Positions 1 to 9,627 are shown, numbered from the stretch's first letter. The stretch: DNA of 64,000 nucleotides from Mycobacteroides chelonae (GCA_014204435.1 JACHLF010000007.1:118237-182236); one strand, 5' to 3'. Translations and numbers: made by a program. The notes: generated from the sequence alone by a model not told the origin.

Positions 1-1524
1 CGCCGCCGAGGCCGCCGCCACCACCGGCATCGGGGGGACGCCGCGGCGGGCGACCGCGGCACCGGCCAGTTGTCCGTGTCGCACTACGGCGAGCTGCCAT
101 CCGCCCGCGCCGTCGGGGCGCGCGGCGATCAGTTCCTCGATGCGTGACAGCGCGTGTAGGCGATGCTGGCGGGCCAGGGCTTCGATGAGAGCGGCCGCCG
201 CGTCGCGTTGTCGCGCTGCGGTTTCGTAGCGTGAGAGGGCGCCGAGTTCGGCCACCCGGTCGCACATGGCGTGCAGCGGATCTCCTTGTGTGCCCGCGAG
301 GACCGCGAGCGCCGTGACGAGGCTGTCCCGGTACCGGACTGCGTCCACCCCGGCCGGCGCGGGGCACGGCGAGGCGGTGTCGTGTGGGTAGGACTGGCCG
401 TCACAACCGGGGCCGTGGCGTCCGCTGGCGCCGATGCGTGTGGTGCAGGTGCGCACGCCGCCGAACCGGGCAAGAGTCAGAGCGGCGGTCGTCGCGTCGC
501 CACGCGCACGAAACGGGCCGAGCATGGACCGCCCGCCGGTCGTTCGGACAACGGCGAACCGGGGGAAAGGCTCCTCGGTGAGCACCACCCACCACCAGCG
601 ATGCGGAAATCGGGACTTTCGGTTGTACGGCGGCGCATGCGCACCCAACAATCTCAGCTCGCGCACCGCGGCCTCCAGCGGGTGCGCACATGTCACGTGG
701 TCCACCGTGGTGGCGAGGGTGACCATCTCGCGCATCCGGCCACGGGGGTCCGCGCCGGTGAAATACTGCTGCACCCGTCGGCGCAGGTTGACGGCGGTGC
801 CCACGTACAGCACCTCACCCGACGGCCCGCGGAACAGGTAAACGCCCGGGGCGTAAGGCATTCCATCGGCCAGGGTGCGCTTTCCGCGTAGCTCGTTGGG
901 TACGTGGGTGCGATAGCGTCGCAGCTCACCCATGGTGTCGACGCCCTGGTTGCCTACCCGGCCGATGAGCGCGTGCAGGACGTCTACGGTGGCCCGGGCG
1001 TCGTCGAGTGCGCGGTGGTTGGGGGTGGTTGTCGCGCCGAGCAGCTGGGCCAGGGCGCCCAGGCTGACGCGCGGGGCCTCCTCGCGTGAGAGCACCCGGC
1101 GTGCCAGCCGGACGGTGCACAGCACGGTGGGGTGAGGCCAGTCGATTCCGCATTGTCGTGCGGCGGCCTTGAGGAACCCGACGTCGAAACCGGCGTTATG
1201 GGCGACCAGTACTGCGCCGCGGGCGAATTCCAGGAATGCCGGCAACACCTGTTCGATCGGCGGCGCGTCCACCAGCATTGCCGAGGTGATGCCGGTGAGA
1301 CGGACGATCTGTGGTGGCAGCGATCGTTTCGGATCGACCAGCGTGCCCAACTCCCCAAGCACCTCGCCGCCACGCACCTTCACCGCGCCGATCTCGGTGA
1401 TCGCGTCGTTCTCCGCGCTGCCCCCGGTTGTTTCCAGGTCCACCACCACAAAGGTGGTGTCGCGCAGCGCCTGCGTCGATGACCCCGACGAGGATTGCAC
1501 CTCGTCGAAGGTCAGTTGCGTCAT
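1..1524 (-). CDS. DEDDh 3'-5' exonuclease fused to GIY-YIG/UvrC-like domain (C-terminus off window)
   Basis: Reading the minus strand from the ATG at 1522-1524 gives 508 open codons that run off the left edge, so the C-terminus is missing. Residues 25-190 are a DnaQ/polymerase III epsilon-type exonuclease: D29 and E31 (VDLETTG), D114 (HNAGFD), H170 and D175 (HRALDD) form the DEDDh set. A GIY-YIG module follows at about 227-260 (GVYLF, LYVG, NLRRR), as in the N-terminal nuclease of UvrC. This fusion is the Rv2191 type of mycobacteria and suggests a role in DNA repair, though substrates are not established. The start is supported by a TANNNT box at 1531-1536 that ends six bases before the ATG. 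Confidence 0.85.
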   Translation of the reverse strand, partial: MTQLTFDEVQSSSGSSTQALRDTTFVVVDLETTGGSAENDAITEIGAVKVRGGEVLGELGTLVDPKRSLPPQIVRLTGITSAMLVDAPPIEQVLPAFLEFARGAVLVAHNAGFDVGFLKAAARQCGIDWPHPTVLCTVRLARRVLSREEAPRVSLGALAQLLGATTTPNHRALDDARATVDVLHALIGRVGNQGVDTMGELRRYRTHVPNELRGKRTLADGMPYAPGVYLFRGPSGEVLYVGTAVNLRRRVQQYFTGADPRGRMREMVTLATTVDHVTCAHPLEAAVRELRLLGAHAPPYNRKSRFPHRWWWVVLTEEPFPRFAVVRTTGGRSMLGPFRARGDATTAALTLARFGGVRTCTTRIGASGRHGPGCDGQSYPHDTASPCPAPAGVDAVRYRDSLVTALAVLAGTQGDPLHAMCDRVAELGALSRYETAARQRDAAAALIEALARQHRLHALSRIEELIAARPDGAGGWQLAVVRHGQLAGAAVARRGVPPMPVVAAASAA

Positions 1525-1530
1525 GTGGTG

Positions 1531-1536
1531 ACGGTA
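1531..1536 (-). promoter_or_regulatory. Putative leaderless -10 box of the exonuclease gene
   Basis: On the minus strand TACCGT fits the mycobacterial SigA-type -10 pattern TANNNT and is six bases from the ATG at 1524. No ribosome binding site is visible, so transcription probably begins at or next to the start codon. Confidence 0.4.
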
Positions 1537-1560
1537 AGACCCGGGACCGACATTTCGGGT

Positions 1561-2252
1561 TCACGCCACGGGGGTACAAAGCAACGCGAGTGTGTCGTTC
1601 GTGGTGTCGACACCACCGGCACCGATCTTCTCTTCGAGCCGCGACCGCAACTGGCTCCGCTTGGCGGGTTCGAGTGTGAGGTGATTGGAATACGTGAAGA
1701 CCATGTCCAGATAGGCCTGCGTGGAGAAGTGCTTCCGCTCCAGGAAATGCAGGTGCCGCACGTGGTACCCGGATTTCTCGATCTCCATCGACACCGCGTC
1801 CTCGGTGTCGATGGAGGGGCGCCTCGTGGTGTCCAGGAAACCTGCGTAGACGATGTCCCGGTCGCGCGGTGTCGGGGCCGTGGGTTCGATGCGGTTCCAC
1901 ACCAAGGCGAGCCGCCCGCCGGGGCTGAGCACTGTCCGCACTTTCTCCAATGCGGCCTGGGGCTCGACCCAATGAAAGGACTGCGCGAACAACACCAGAT
2001 CGAATGTCCGGCCAGCCGGCTGCCAGTCCTCGAACGTGGCGACCTCGACGTCGATGCCCTTGGCGGTCGCCGCGCGGGCCATGCGGACATCCGGCTCCAC
2101 GGCGAGCACCCCGGCGCCCGAGCACCGCAGACCAGTTCGTCGATCAGCGGTTGCGGGTAGCGAGGACGGTGGTGGTCATAGGCATCGGCGGATTCTCCGA
2201 ACGACTCGGCCCGCCGGCGGTCGGTATGTGCTGGTTGTTGCTCATCCGTCAT
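1561..2252 (-). pseudogene. Class I SAM-dependent methyltransferase, inactivated by deletion/frameshift
   Basis: From the ATG at 2252 the reading frame gives a typical methyltransferase N-terminus (RRRAESFGESADAYDHHRPR, then LIDELV). At about 2105-2135 it loses the frame. The following frame, to the stop at 1561, gives the remainder (LAVEPD, FDLVLFAQSFHWV, VLSPGGRLALVWNR). The glycine-rich SAM motif I (usually DVGAGTG, between LIDELV and LAVEPD) is absent from both frames, so about 20-25 codons and a non-multiple of three bases have been lost. A product from the internal start at 2109 would lack motif I and should not bind SAM. The surrounding genes are intact, so this is local decay. Confidence 0.8.
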
Positions 2253-2345
2253 ACCGCCAGGGTTCCAGGGAGCGGCCACTTGTCGGTGGGCGCGGATACG
2301 GTCCGCTCGAACCCGAAAGAACGACTCAATGGGAGAGGAGGAGCC

Positions 2346-2567
2346 ATGCTCATCGACTGCGACGATTGCGCGATGCGCGGCCCGGGATGCGAGGACTGCG
2401 TGGTCAGTGTGTTGTTGGGGGTGCCCCAGACACTCGCTGATGACGAGCGTGCCGCGTTGGCTGTCTTGGCCGAGGCGGGGATGGCACCCAAGCTGCGCTT
2501 GGTGCCGATTCAGCGCACCTACGACACGCCTGATTCTGCGAAGACGCCCGATGCGGGAGTCGCATAG
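2346..2567 (+). CDS. Small Cys-rich hypothetical protein upstream of ripC
   Basis: A 73-residue protein starts at the ATG 2346 behind a strong GAGGAGG ribosome binding site. Its N-terminal part has four cysteines in the pattern CDDC-x6-C-x2-C (residues 5-18), which could bind zinc or a metal cluster. The rest is a short helical stretch (LADDERAALAVLAEAGMAP) and a polar tail. Small proteins of this kind precede the NlpC/P60 gene in other mycobacteria as I recall, but I know of no function. It is divergent from the broken methyltransferase and lies 180 bases before ripC, so it may share or precede its promoter. Confidence 0.65.
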   Translation: MLIDCDDCAMRGPGCEDCVVSVLLGVPQTLADDERAALAVLAEAGMAPKLRLVPIQRTYDTPDSAKTPDAGVA

Positions 2568-2749
2568 GGCACACTCGAACGAGGTGCTTGATGGCCCTTC
2601 CTGGGAAACGGGGAGGAGAACCAACGCTTACGCGACGTTGACGTCGTTCCACGCTGCGGTGGACAACGTCGATGCCATTTCGTAACCTATCTGAGACCTA
2701 TCGGCGTCGTGGTTCGCGGCGATTAAATTGCAGTAAAGGGATGTAGTCA

Positions 2750-3895
2750 GTGAGTGTCGGGCGTCTTCTTCGAAATCATTCCGATCCACTGACGCCCTCA
2801 CCCCTTCGCCGTGTGGTGCTCGCGGCGACTGCTGCCGCGCTGGTCGCAGGGGTATTTGCAGGCGGTCAGACCGCCACCGCGGACCCCAACAACGACGCCA
2901 TCAAGAAGCTCAACGAACTGTCCCGTGAGGCCGAGGCGACCTCCGAGGCGGCAAACTCGGCGAAGATCGATCTGGACGCCAAGCTGGCGGCTCAGCGCGA
3001 TGCCGAGAAGGCTGTTCTTGCTGACGAGGCGGTCGCGAAGGCCGCACGCATGGCGGTATCCACGTACCAAGTCGATGTCAACAAGGCCATGGTCGCCGCT
3101 TATATGGGCGGTAACACCAGCGGTTATGGCGCGGTGCTGACGTCCAACTCACCGCAGAACCTCATCGACCAGCTGTCGGTGCAGCGCACGGTGGGAACCG
3201 AGATGCGTAGCCGCATGGACAGCTATCGCGCGGCGCAGTCCTCAGCGGATGAGGCCGAGCAGCGGTCTCGTGACGCCGCCGAGAAGGCGCGAGTGGCCGC
3301 CGAGCAGGCCAAGAACGTCCGCGCTTCGCTGCAGGCCAAGCAGAGCCAGTTGCAGGTGCAGATCGCGGTCGTCAAGTCGCAGTACAACACCCTGAGCCCC
3401 GGTCAGCGTGCACAGCTGGCGCTGCCGGCACCCGTACCCCCGCCGCCAGCGGCGGAACCGGGTGAGGCCGCCGATGTGCCCGAGCCGCTGATGCAGGCCG
3501 CGGCCGCCGCGCCCGCACCCGAGGCCGCCATCGGCGGAGGCGGGTCCGCGGTTGGTGCGAACGCCGTGGCGGCGGCATTGACCCGGATCGGAGCGCCCTA
3601 CTCCTGGGGCGGTTCGGGCCCCAACGCCTTCGATTGCTCCGGTCTGGTCATGTGGGCCTACCGTCAGCAGGGTGTGTCGTTGCCGCACTCCAGTCAGGCA
3701 CTGGCGCGCGGCGGCACCCCGGTCGCGCTGAGCGAGCTGCAGCCGGGCGATGTCATCAACTTCTACGGCGACGCCTCGCACACCGGTATCTATGTCGGCA
3801 ACGGCATGATGGTGCACGCGTCCACCTACGGTGTCCCGGTCGCGGTTGTGCCGATCACGTCCTCGGGCCCGATCTACAACGCGCGCCGCTACTGA
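2750..3895 (+). CDS. ripC: NlpC/P60 peptidoglycan endopeptidase, RipC-like
   Basis: This 381-residue secreted protein has a signal peptide (residues 20-45, hydrophobic run then TATADP), a long coiled-coil region rich in Ala/Glu/Lys (45-215), a Pro/Ala linker, and a C-terminal NlpC/P60 domain (about 265-381). The catalytic Cys296 (FDCSGLV), His344 (ASHTGIY) and third polar residue His356 (MVHAS) are all present. The family cuts D-Glu-mDAP bonds in peptide stems and acts outside the membrane, where the coiled coil usually meets FtsEX-type regulators. It corresponds to Rv2190c. The GTG start follows an AAAGGG sequence. Confidence 0.9.
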   Translation: MSVGRLLRNHSDPLTPSPLRRVVLAATAAALVAGVFAGGQTATADPNNDAIKKLNELSREAEATSEAANSAKIDLDAKLAAQRDAEKAVLADEAVAKAARMAVSTYQVDVNKAMVAAYMGGNTSGYGAVLTSNSPQNLIDQLSVQRTVGTEMRSRMDSYRAAQSSADEAEQRSRDAAEKARVAAEQAKNVRASLQAKQSQLQVQIAVVKSQYNTLSPGQRAQLALPAPVPPPPAAEPGEAADVPEPLMQAAAAAPAPEAAIGGGGSAVGANAVAAALTRIGAPYSWGGSGPNAFDCSGLVMWAYRQQGVSLPHSSQALARGGTPVALSELQPGDVINFYGDASHTGIYVGNGMMVHASTYGVPVAVVPITSSGPIYNARRY

Positions 3896-3915
3896 GTCCT
3901 GGTTATCGTGCTGGT

Positions 3916-5121
3916 GTGGCCGGGGTAGCACGCTGCGCACCGTTTCTCGCGGTGCTGCTGATTGTGTGTGGGGGTTGTGGAGCACAGCCCGCCGCGCAAT
4001 CCCATGATGTGCGCGCCTCGATCCGAGAACTGTTGACGCGTTACTCCGAAGCGCTGCGCAGCGGCGATGCTGCGGCATTGCACGCCGTGCTCGCACCGGA
4101 CCGACCCCAGTTCATCGAGGCTCAGCGGCGTCTGCAGGAGAATCTTTCGGAGCTCAAGGCCGATACGTTCGAGTATCGGCCCGCGGCTGAGATCCCCGCC
4201 GATCCGATTGCCCCGCACCAACGATGGCGGCTGGATGCGGCGTTGTTCTACGCGATCAGCGGAGTGGACAAGGTCCCGGTCCGGCGCCCCGTCACCGTCG
4301 GTGTGGTGCACGACAACGACGGCTGGCGGTTGTTCGACGCCAGCGTGATCACTGTGCCCTGGCAGTACGGCCCGGTGGTGGAGACACGAAAGAAGGCGGG
4401 GGACCGGGACGTGCTGGTGCTCGGTCATCCCGCGTCGATGGTCGCACCGCGGCTGGTTCAGGAGATAGACGGCGCCATGAGGTCGCTGTCGGAGTTGTGG
4501 GGGGCACAGTCGCGTACGGGGATGCTGTTTGTCGCCGCTGAAACAGACGCGGAGTTCGCCGCTCTCGTCGGTGGCGAACATACCGAGGGACTCGCCGCCG
4601 CCGCTGTCGCAGACCGTGTCGACAGCGGAGTCGCGGTAGGGCAGCGGGTGATCTTCGCACCCGGTTCGGCAGCGCTGCCCGCCGATCAATTCCGCCTGGT
4701 GCTGCGCCATGAGCTCTTCCACGCTGCCGCCCGCACCGTCACCGGCGACCGTGCGCCCCTGTGGCTGGTGGAGGGAGTGGCCGACTACAATGGTCGCCGG
4801 GGCAGCGGTACCCCGTTTCGCAACGCGGCGCCCACGTTGACGAGTGCTCTTGCCGCAGGACGTGTTCCGGATCATCTGCCGACCGACGAGGAGATCGAGA
4901 ATCCAGGTCCTCGTCGCATGCAGGCCTACGAGGAAGCCTGGTCGGTCGCCCAGTATGTGGCCGAAGCCTATGGCGAGCCCCAGCTTGTGCAGCTGTATCG
5001 GTACGGGGCGCAGTTCGCGCCGGACCCACAGGGTGCGGCGATCCAGCGCGCGCTGGGCATCGACGAGGCGACATTGTTGCGCCAGTGGCAGAGCTGGCTC
5101 GCCTCTCGTCCATTACGGTAA
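3916..5121 (+). CDS. Exported putative gluzincin metallopeptidase (Rv2189c-like)
   Basis: I place the start at the GTG 3916, 20 bases after ripC; the open frame continues upstream into ripC but that part is a shadow. The 401-residue product has a short hydrophobic leader ending in CGGCGA, which resembles but does not match a good lipobox. A metallopeptidase motif HELFH lies at residues 265-269, followed by a downstream Glu at 286 (LVEGVADY), the layout of gluzincin 'MA-like' peptidases. The N-terminal half (30-150) looks like a binding domain of the SnoaL/NTF2 kind. Substrate unknown. It sits in tandem with ripC and pimB', consistent with an envelope role. Confidence 0.75.
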   Translation: MAGVARCAPFLAVLLIVCGGCGAQPAAQSHDVRASIRELLTRYSEALRSGDAAALHAVLAPDRPQFIEAQRRLQENLSELKADTFEYRPAAEIPADPIAPHQRWRLDAALFYAISGVDKVPVRRPVTVGVVHDNDGWRLFDASVITVPWQYGPVVETRKKAGDRDVLVLGHPASMVAPRLVQEIDGAMRSLSELWGAQSRTGMLFVAAETDAEFAALVGGEHTEGLAAAAVADRVDSGVAVGQRVIFAPGSAALPADQFRLVLRHELFHAAARTVTGDRAPLWLVEGVADYNGRRGSGTPFRNAAPTLTSALAAGRVPDHLPTDEEIENPGPRRMQAYEEAWSVAQYVAEAYGEPQLVQLYRYGAQFAPDPQGAAIQRALGIDEATLLRQWQSWLASRPLR

Positions 5122-5126
5122 GCGTC

Positions 5127-6284
5127 GTGACATTTCCCCCCGGCGATCAACGGCAGCGGATTCTGTTGGTCACCAACGATTTTCCGCCGAGGCCCGGCGG
5201 CATCCAGTCCTACCTGCAGGAGTTGGTGACCCACCTGGCCGGATCGCACGAGGTCACCGTCTATGCGCCGCGGTGGAAGGGATGTGAGCGCTACGATGCC
5301 GCCGCCGACTATCAGGTGGTCCGGCACCCCACCTCGTTGATGCTGCCGGGGCCCGGTGTCCGCCAGCGCATGGTCGACCTCATCCGTTCGCAACGCTCGG
5401 ATGTGGTGTGGTTCGGTGCGGCCGCGCCACTGGCGCTGTTGTCCTCGGCTGCGAAGGCGGCAGGAGCGGCCGTGACGGCCGCCAGCACCCATGGGCACGA
5501 AGTGGGTTGGTCGATGCTCCCGGTGGCGCGTTCGGCGCTGCGGCAGATCGGGGAGAGCACCGACGTGATCACCTACGTTAGCCGCTACACCCGGGGACGG
5601 TTCGCCGCGGCTTTCGGTCCACGCGCCGCACTGGAACATTTGCCCTCGGGTGTCGACACTGGCCGGTTTCGCCCCGACCCTGCGGCACGCGAGGAGTTGC
5701 GGCACCGCTATGGGCTCGGCAGTCGACCGACCATTGTGTGCGTCTCTCGGCTCGTGCCGCGCAAGGGGCAAGACATGCTCATCGAGGCGCTGCCGGCGAT
5801 CCGCGAGCGTGTGGATGGCGCGGCGCTGGTGATCGTGGGCGGCGGCCCGTACGCGGAACCATTGCGGGCCTTGGCAAATCGGGTCGGTGTCGATGAGCAT
5901 GTGGTGTTCACCGGCGGCGTGCCCTGGGAGGAACTCCCCGCTCATCACGCGATGGGCGACGTCTTCGCGATGCCCTGCCGCACGCGCGGGGCGGGGCTCG
6001 ATGTCGAGGGGCTGGGAATCGTCTTCCTGGAGGCGTCCGCCTGCGGTGTCCCGGTGGTCGCGGGAAACTCGGGGGGTGCACCGGAGACCGTGCGCGATGG
6101 TGAGACCGGACTGGTCGTCGACGGTAGATCGGTGCCTGCCATCACCGACGCCATCGTGCAGATCCTGTCCGATCCGGCGCGTGCAGCGCTGATGGGGGCA
6201 GCGGGCCGCAGCTGGGCGACCGACCATTGGCGCTGGGATCACCAGGCCGCCCGATTCGCCGAGTTGGTCAGCGGCTCCGCATAA
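5127..6284 (+). CDS. pimB: Phosphatidyl-myo-inositol mannosyltransferase PimB'
   Basis: From the GTG 5127, five bases after the preceding stop, the protein is 385 residues, the same length as M. tuberculosis Rv2188c. It is a GT-B, family GT4 enzyme. The N-terminal domain shows NDFPPRPGGIQSYLQEL (about residues 16-32). The C-terminal domain shows VSRLVPRKGQD and the donor-binding EGLGIVFLEASACGVPVV region with its E-x7-E. PimB' adds the second mannose from GDP-mannose to PIM1 on the cytosolic face of the membrane, starting the route to PIM, LM and LAM. It is likely co-transcribed with the upstream peptidase gene. Confidence 0.92.
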   Translation: MTFPPGDQRQRILLVTNDFPPRPGGIQSYLQELVTHLAGSHEVTVYAPRWKGCERYDAAADYQVVRHPTSLMLPGPGVRQRMVDLIRSQRSDVVWFGAAAPLALLSSAAKAAGAAVTAASTHGHEVGWSMLPVARSALRQIGESTDVITYVSRYTRGRFAAAFGPRAALEHLPSGVDTGRFRPDPAAREELRHRYGLGSRPTIVCVSRLVPRKGQDMLIEALPAIRERVDGAALVIVGGGPYAEPLRALANRVGVDEHVVFTGGVPWEELPAHHAMGDVFAMPCRTRGAGLDVEGLGIVFLEASACGVPVVAGNSGGAPETVRDGETGLVVDGRSVPAITDAIVQILSDPARAALMGAAGRSWATDHWRWDHQAARFAELVSGSA

Positions 6285-6293
6285 CCTGGCCTG

Positions 6294-6848
6294 GTGGACC
6301 CTGTCGAACATGCTCGGCATACGGGCGACGTGTATGGCCGGCTGGTGTCGGTCTGGTCGGCGACAACGGACGATGGGCCGTTCAGTGGACTGCTGGAATG
6401 GCCCGCGCTCCGCTCGCTGATCCCGCGCCCGCTGACCGGCGCGACGGTCTTGGATGCCGGATGCGGTTCTGGCCCAGTGCGAATGGCATCACATGTTCAC
6501 TTGCCTTGCACTACCTGCGTGGTTGGCAGGTGCCGCTGGCGTCATTCCCGCGAATCTTACGTCCGGGAGGGTGGTTATCTCGCTGGACCATCCCTTCGGC
6601 GCTCCGTCGCCCGATCAGCATGACGGATACTTCCAGCACCAGCCGGTCAGTGATACCTGGACCAAAGCGGATGTCGAAGTTACTCAGCACTTTGGGAGAC
6701 GGCCGCTCGCTCAGGTCGTGAATGTGTTCGCCGATGCCGGCTTCCGTCCGGCGAGGCAATGCGGCGATTTCCCGCCGAGCTGCTAAGCGTGCTCGACTCA
6801 CCCAGCTTCATTGTCTATCGACTGCGTTACTCGGGTGCTCCTGCGTAA
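6294..6848 (+). pseudogene. Second SAM-dependent methyltransferase, multiply frameshifted
   Basis: The GTG at 6294 opens a frame with VYGRLVSVWSATT and the SAM motif TVLDAGCGSG. The next conserved part, SLALHYLRGW and RILRPGGWL, is in a second frame at about 6490-6575. VVISLDHPFGAPSPDQHDG to NVFADAGF is in a third frame at about 6570-6755. The C-terminus RFPAELLSVLDSPSFIVYRL is in yet another phase and stops at 6846-6848. The stretch between motif I and SLALHY is mostly missing. At least three indels are needed, so this is a decayed gene, not a sequencing slip. Its end overlaps the convergent fadD15 stop. Confidence 0.8.
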
Positions 6849-8638
6849 ATCGCATCGATATCCGCGGCGAACTTGTCGGCAACTACGTTGCGCTTCACCT
6901 TGAGCGTCGGCGTCATCTCGCCGGTGGCCTCGGTGAAGTCGACCGGCAGAATCCGGAATTTCTTGATGGCTTCGGCATGGGAGACAACCTGATTGGCCGC
7001 CTTCACGGCGGTCTCGATCTCCGCCAGCAGATCGGGGTCCTCGACTAGGTCGGCGACGGTGGCATCTGCAGGCTTGCCGTTGCGCTGTTTCCAGCCGTCG
7101 ATGGCTTCCGGGTCGATGGTGATGAGAGCACCGATGAATGGCTGCTTGTCGCCGACCGCCATCGCCTGGCTGATCAACGGGTGCGCGCGCAGCTGATCCT
7201 CCAGCACTGCGGGCGCAACGTTCTTGCCCCCGGCGGTGACGATGATTTCCTTCTTGCGGCCGGTGATCGTGACGAATCCGTCCTCGTCGATCGCGCCCAA
7301 GTCGCCGGTGTGGAACCAGCCATCCACGATCGATTCATTGGTGGCGGTCTCGTTGTTCCAGTAGCCGCTGAAGACCACGCCGCCGGACACCAGCAGCTCG
7401 CCGTCGTCGCCGAGCTTGACGGCGTTACCGGGCAACGGCCTTCCGACACTGCCGATTTTGAGGCCGCCGATGACGTTCACCGCGCATGCGGCCGTCGTCT
7501 CGGTGAGGCCGTAGCCCTCGTAGATGGTCAGGCCGACGCCGCGATAGAAGTGGCCCAGCCGGGCACCCAACGGGGCTCCACCGGAGATCGATGCCACGCA
7601 TTCGCCGCCGAGTGCCGCGCGCAGCTTGCCGTACACCAGCTTGTCGAAGGCCGCACGCTTGGCGCGCAGCACGATGCCCGGGCCGCCCTTGTCCAGCGCC
7701 TCGCTGTACTCGATGGCGGTCTCCGCGGCGGCATCGAAAATCTTTCCCTTGCCGTCGTTCTGGGCATTTTGACGGGCGGTGTTGTACACCTTTTCGAAGA
7801 TGCGGGGGACCGAGACGATGAAGGTCGGCTTGAAGATGCCGAAGGTCGGCACCAGCGTTTTGATATCGCTGGTGAACCCCACGGCGACCTTGGACTGGAA
7901 GCAGGCCATCGCGATACCGCGGGCCAATACGTGGGCCAGCGGCAGGAAGATCAGTGTCCTGCTGCCCTTCTGCAAGTAGTCGGGGAAAACGGCACGCGCG
8001 CCGCGGGTTTCGTAGACCAGGTTCGAGTGGGTGAGTTGGCAGCCCTTGGGCCGACCCGTGGTTCCCGAGGTGTAGATGAGTGTCGCGGGGTCGGTGGCCC
8101 TGATGGCAGCCAGTCGGCCGTTGAGTTCGGCGGCGTCGACACCGGCGCCCGCCTCGGCCAGCTCGTCGAGGGCTGCGGGCGCGCTCGAGCCGACGATATG
8201 AAACACCGTGCGCAGGTTAGGCAGTTCCGGCGCGAGTTCTTCGGCGATCTTCGCGTGCGCATCGGATTCCACGAACAACGCCACCGCGGCGGAGTCCTGC
8301 AGCACCCACCGGACCTGATCGGCCGAGGATGTCTCGTAGATCGGAACGGTGATCGCGCCGATCGACAGGATCGCGTAGTCGATGATCGTCCACTCGTAGC
8401 GTGTCGCCGAAATCAGTGCCACGCGATCGCCGGGCGCTACGCCCTTGGCGATCAGGCCATTGGCCACCGCACGGATCTGCGCGGCGGCTTCCGCGTAGGT
8501 GACGGGCGTCCAGGTGTCGCCGACAAGACGGGAGAAAGCCGCCTGGTTGGGGTCCTCATGCTCGTAGTCGTAGACGGCATGAACAACCGAGGCGTTGTCC
8601 TCGACGGTGAAGGGGGCAGGAACGCTGAACTCTCGCAC
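6827..8638 (-). CDS. fadD15: Long-chain fatty acyl-CoA synthetase FadD15
   Basis: The 603-residue AMP-forming ligase matches the size of M. tuberculosis FadD15 (Rv2187). The P-loop-like motif [11 protein letters not shown] lies near residue 190 and the adenylation motifs [18 protein letters not shown] and the core [17 protein letters not shown] lie in order, as in long-chain ACSL-type enzymes. It activates long-chain fatty acids to acyl-CoA using ATP and CoA. The GTG start at 8638 is preceded at six bases by a TAGTCT -10-like box, suggesting a leaderless mRNA. The gene is convergent with the broken methyltransferase and overlaps its last 22 bases. Confidence 0.92.
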   Translation of the reverse strand: MREFSVPAPFTVEDNASVVHAVYDYEHEDPNQAAFSRLVGDTWTPVTYAEAAAQIRAVANGLIAKGVAPGDRVALISATRYEWTIIDYAILSIGAITVPIYETSSADQVRWVLQDSAAVALFVESDAHAKIAEELAPELPNLRTVFHIVGSSAPAALDELAEAGAGVDAAELNGRLAAIRATDPATLIYTSGTTGRPKGCQLTHSNLVYETRGARAVFPDYLQKGSRTLIFLPLAHVLARGIAMACFQSKVAVGFTSDIKTLVPTFGIFKPTFIVSVPRIFEKVYNTARQNAQNDGKGKIFDAAAETAIEYSEALDKGGPGIVLRAKRAAFDKLVYGKLRAALGGECVASISGGAPLGARLGHFYRGVGLTIYEGYGLTETTAACAVNVIGGLKIGSVGRPLPGNAVKLGDDGELLVSGGVVFSGYWNNETATNESIVDGWFHTGDLGAIDEDGFVTITGRKKEIIVTAGGKNVAPAVLEDQLRAHPLISQAMAVGDKQPFIGALITIDPEAIDGWKQRNGKPADATVADLVEDPDLLAEIETAVKAANQVVSHAEAIKKFRILPVDFTEATGEMTPTLKVKRNVVADKFAADIDAIYAGAPE

Positions 8639-8644
8639 CTGCTC

Positions 8645-8650
8645 AGACTA
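8645..8650 (-). promoter_or_regulatory. Putative leaderless -10 box of fadD15
   Basis: TAGTCT on the minus strand is six bases from the GTG start at 8638, with no ribosome binding site between. Confidence 0.4.
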
Positions 8651-8706
8651 GTCGCGGCCTGAAGATCGTCGAAGGCGTTGCTCGCATTTCTCTCGGCGGC
8701 GAGGCT

Positions 8707-8712
8707 TAAGCT
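8707..8712 (+). promoter_or_regulatory. Putative leaderless -10 box deciding the 8721 start
   Basis: TAAGCT ends eight bases before the ATG at 8721. Because it overlaps the alternative TTG at 8712, it argues for the ATG as the start. Confidence 0.45.
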
Positions 8713-8720
8713 TGTCCACG

Positions 8721-9116
8721 ATGAACAGCATTCAGGTCGCAGACCAGACCTTTATCGCGGCAGATCCCGCGGACATCGGCCGCGCCATCTCCAATCCCGC
8801 GGACTGGCGCCGTTGGTGGCCTGACCTGCAGCTCAACGTGGTGGAGGAGCGCGGTGAAAAGGGCATCCGGTGGACGGTGGCCGGGCCGCTCACCGGGACC
8901 ATGGAGGTGTGGCTGGAGCCCGCCCTGGACGGGGCGATCCTGCACTACTTCCTGCATGCGGAGCCCACCGGCGCCACACCCGCGCAGGTGGCCAAGCTGA
9001 AGCTGGCCCCACTTAATCACGCCCGCCGCGTCGCCGGGAAACGGTTCGCCTTCGGAGTCAAGCAGCAGCTGGAGACCGGTCGGCCGGTCGGTGAATCGCG
9101 GCTATCCAGTCCCTGA
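8721..9116 (+). CDS. SRPBCC (START-like) superfamily protein, Rv2186c-like
   Basis: A 131-residue protein begins MNSIQVADQTF. The N-terminal DPADIGRAISNPADWRRWWPDLQ is the usual opening of polyketide cyclase/START-like proteins, and the alternating strand pattern ends in a long C-terminal helix (LNHARRVAGKRFAFGVKQQLE). These form a hydrophobic cavity for small lipidic ligands, but no ligand or reaction is known here. The position between fadD15 and a second SRPBCC gene is conserved in mycobacteria. An in-frame TTG at 8712 has a GAGG seven bases before it and is the alternative start. Confidence 0.75.
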   Translation: MNSIQVADQTFIAADPADIGRAISNPADWRRWWPDLQLNVVEERGEKGIRWTVAGPLTGTMEVWLEPALDGAILHYFLHAEPTGATPAQVAKLKLAPLNHARRVAGKRFAFGVKQQLETGRPVGESRLSSP

Positions 9117-9545
9117 TCAGGCCGGGGCGAGCACAACCACGGGGATGGGTCGGGAAGTTACCCGCTGATACGCGCTGTAGTGGCCAGAGTTGTTGGTATC
9201 GGCCAACTTCCACAGCCGCTCGTAGTCGGCGTCGCCGGGCAGTAGGGCGGTGGCGCGCACGCGGCGCTTGTCCCTGCCCAGTTGTACCTGGACATCCGGA
9301 TGCGCCTTGAGGTTGTGATACCAGGCAGGATTGCGCCGTGCACCGCCGTTGGAGGCCACGATGACCAGATTGTCGCCGTCCTGGGCATAGGTCAGCGAGT
9401 TGATGCGTTGCGCTCCGGTCTTGGCGCCGATAGAGGTCAACAGCAGGCTCGGGGCCATCCCCGGAACGCGATGACCCAGATAGCCTTTCGATGCGATGTA
9501 GATGCTCTGGTGCACACCGAGCACCTTCGCCACCAGACGGCTCAT
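9117..9545 (-). CDS. Deazaflavin (F420)-dependent nitroreductase family protein
   Basis: This 142-residue protein belongs to the split beta-barrel Ddn/DUF385 family. The diagnostic features are LLLTSIGAKTGAQRINSLTY (F420 phosphate site region), VIVASNGGARRNPAWYHNLKAHPDVQVQLG, and RLWKLADT. Such enzymes use reduced F420 to reduce quinones, furanocoumarins or nitro compounds in the cytosol or at the membrane; the natural substrate here is unknown. The start ATG at 9545 follows GAAGGAGAG. It is convergent with the preceding SRPBCC gene, with the two stop codons almost touching. Confidence 0.85.
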   Translation of the reverse strand: MSRLVAKVLGVHQSIYIASKGYLGHRVPGMAPSLLLTSIGAKTGAQRINSLTYAQDGDNLVIVASNGGARRNPAWYHNLKAHPDVQVQLGRDKRRVRATALLPGDADYERLWKLADTNNSGHYSAYQRVTSRPIPVVVLAPA

Positions 9546-9614
9546 AGGCGTCTCTCCTTCGCGGGGCCGCAGCGAATTGCCAGGATGGGAGTATCCGAGC
9601 GCCAGCGAGAAGGG

Positions 9615-9620
9615 TACCGT
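9615..9620 (+). promoter_or_regulatory. Putative leaderless -10 box of the 9628 gene
   Basis: TACCGT ends seven bases before the GTG at 9628 and no ribosome binding site is seen. Confidence 0.4.
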
Positions 9621-9627
9621 CTGTCAG

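Noticed and set aside
2590..2720. Partial likeness to a c-di-AMP (ydaO) riboswitch before ripC
   Set aside because: GGGAAACGGGGAG followed by ACCAACG recalls one conserved block, but the other blocks (such as GGGGTGAA) and the stems are not found.
4968..6320. 450-codon minus-strand open frame over pimB'
   Set aside because: Antisense shadow; Arg/His/Gln-rich product with no domain.
7181..8662. 493-codon open frame on the plus strand opposite fadD15
   Set aside because: It is the antisense of a clear FadD gene; such long empty frames are common in GC-rich DNA and the translation has no family signs.
8712..8720. TTG at 8712 as start of the SRPBCC gene
   Set aside because: The likely -10 box TAAGCT overlaps this codon, so transcription would begin after it; ATG 8721 is better.
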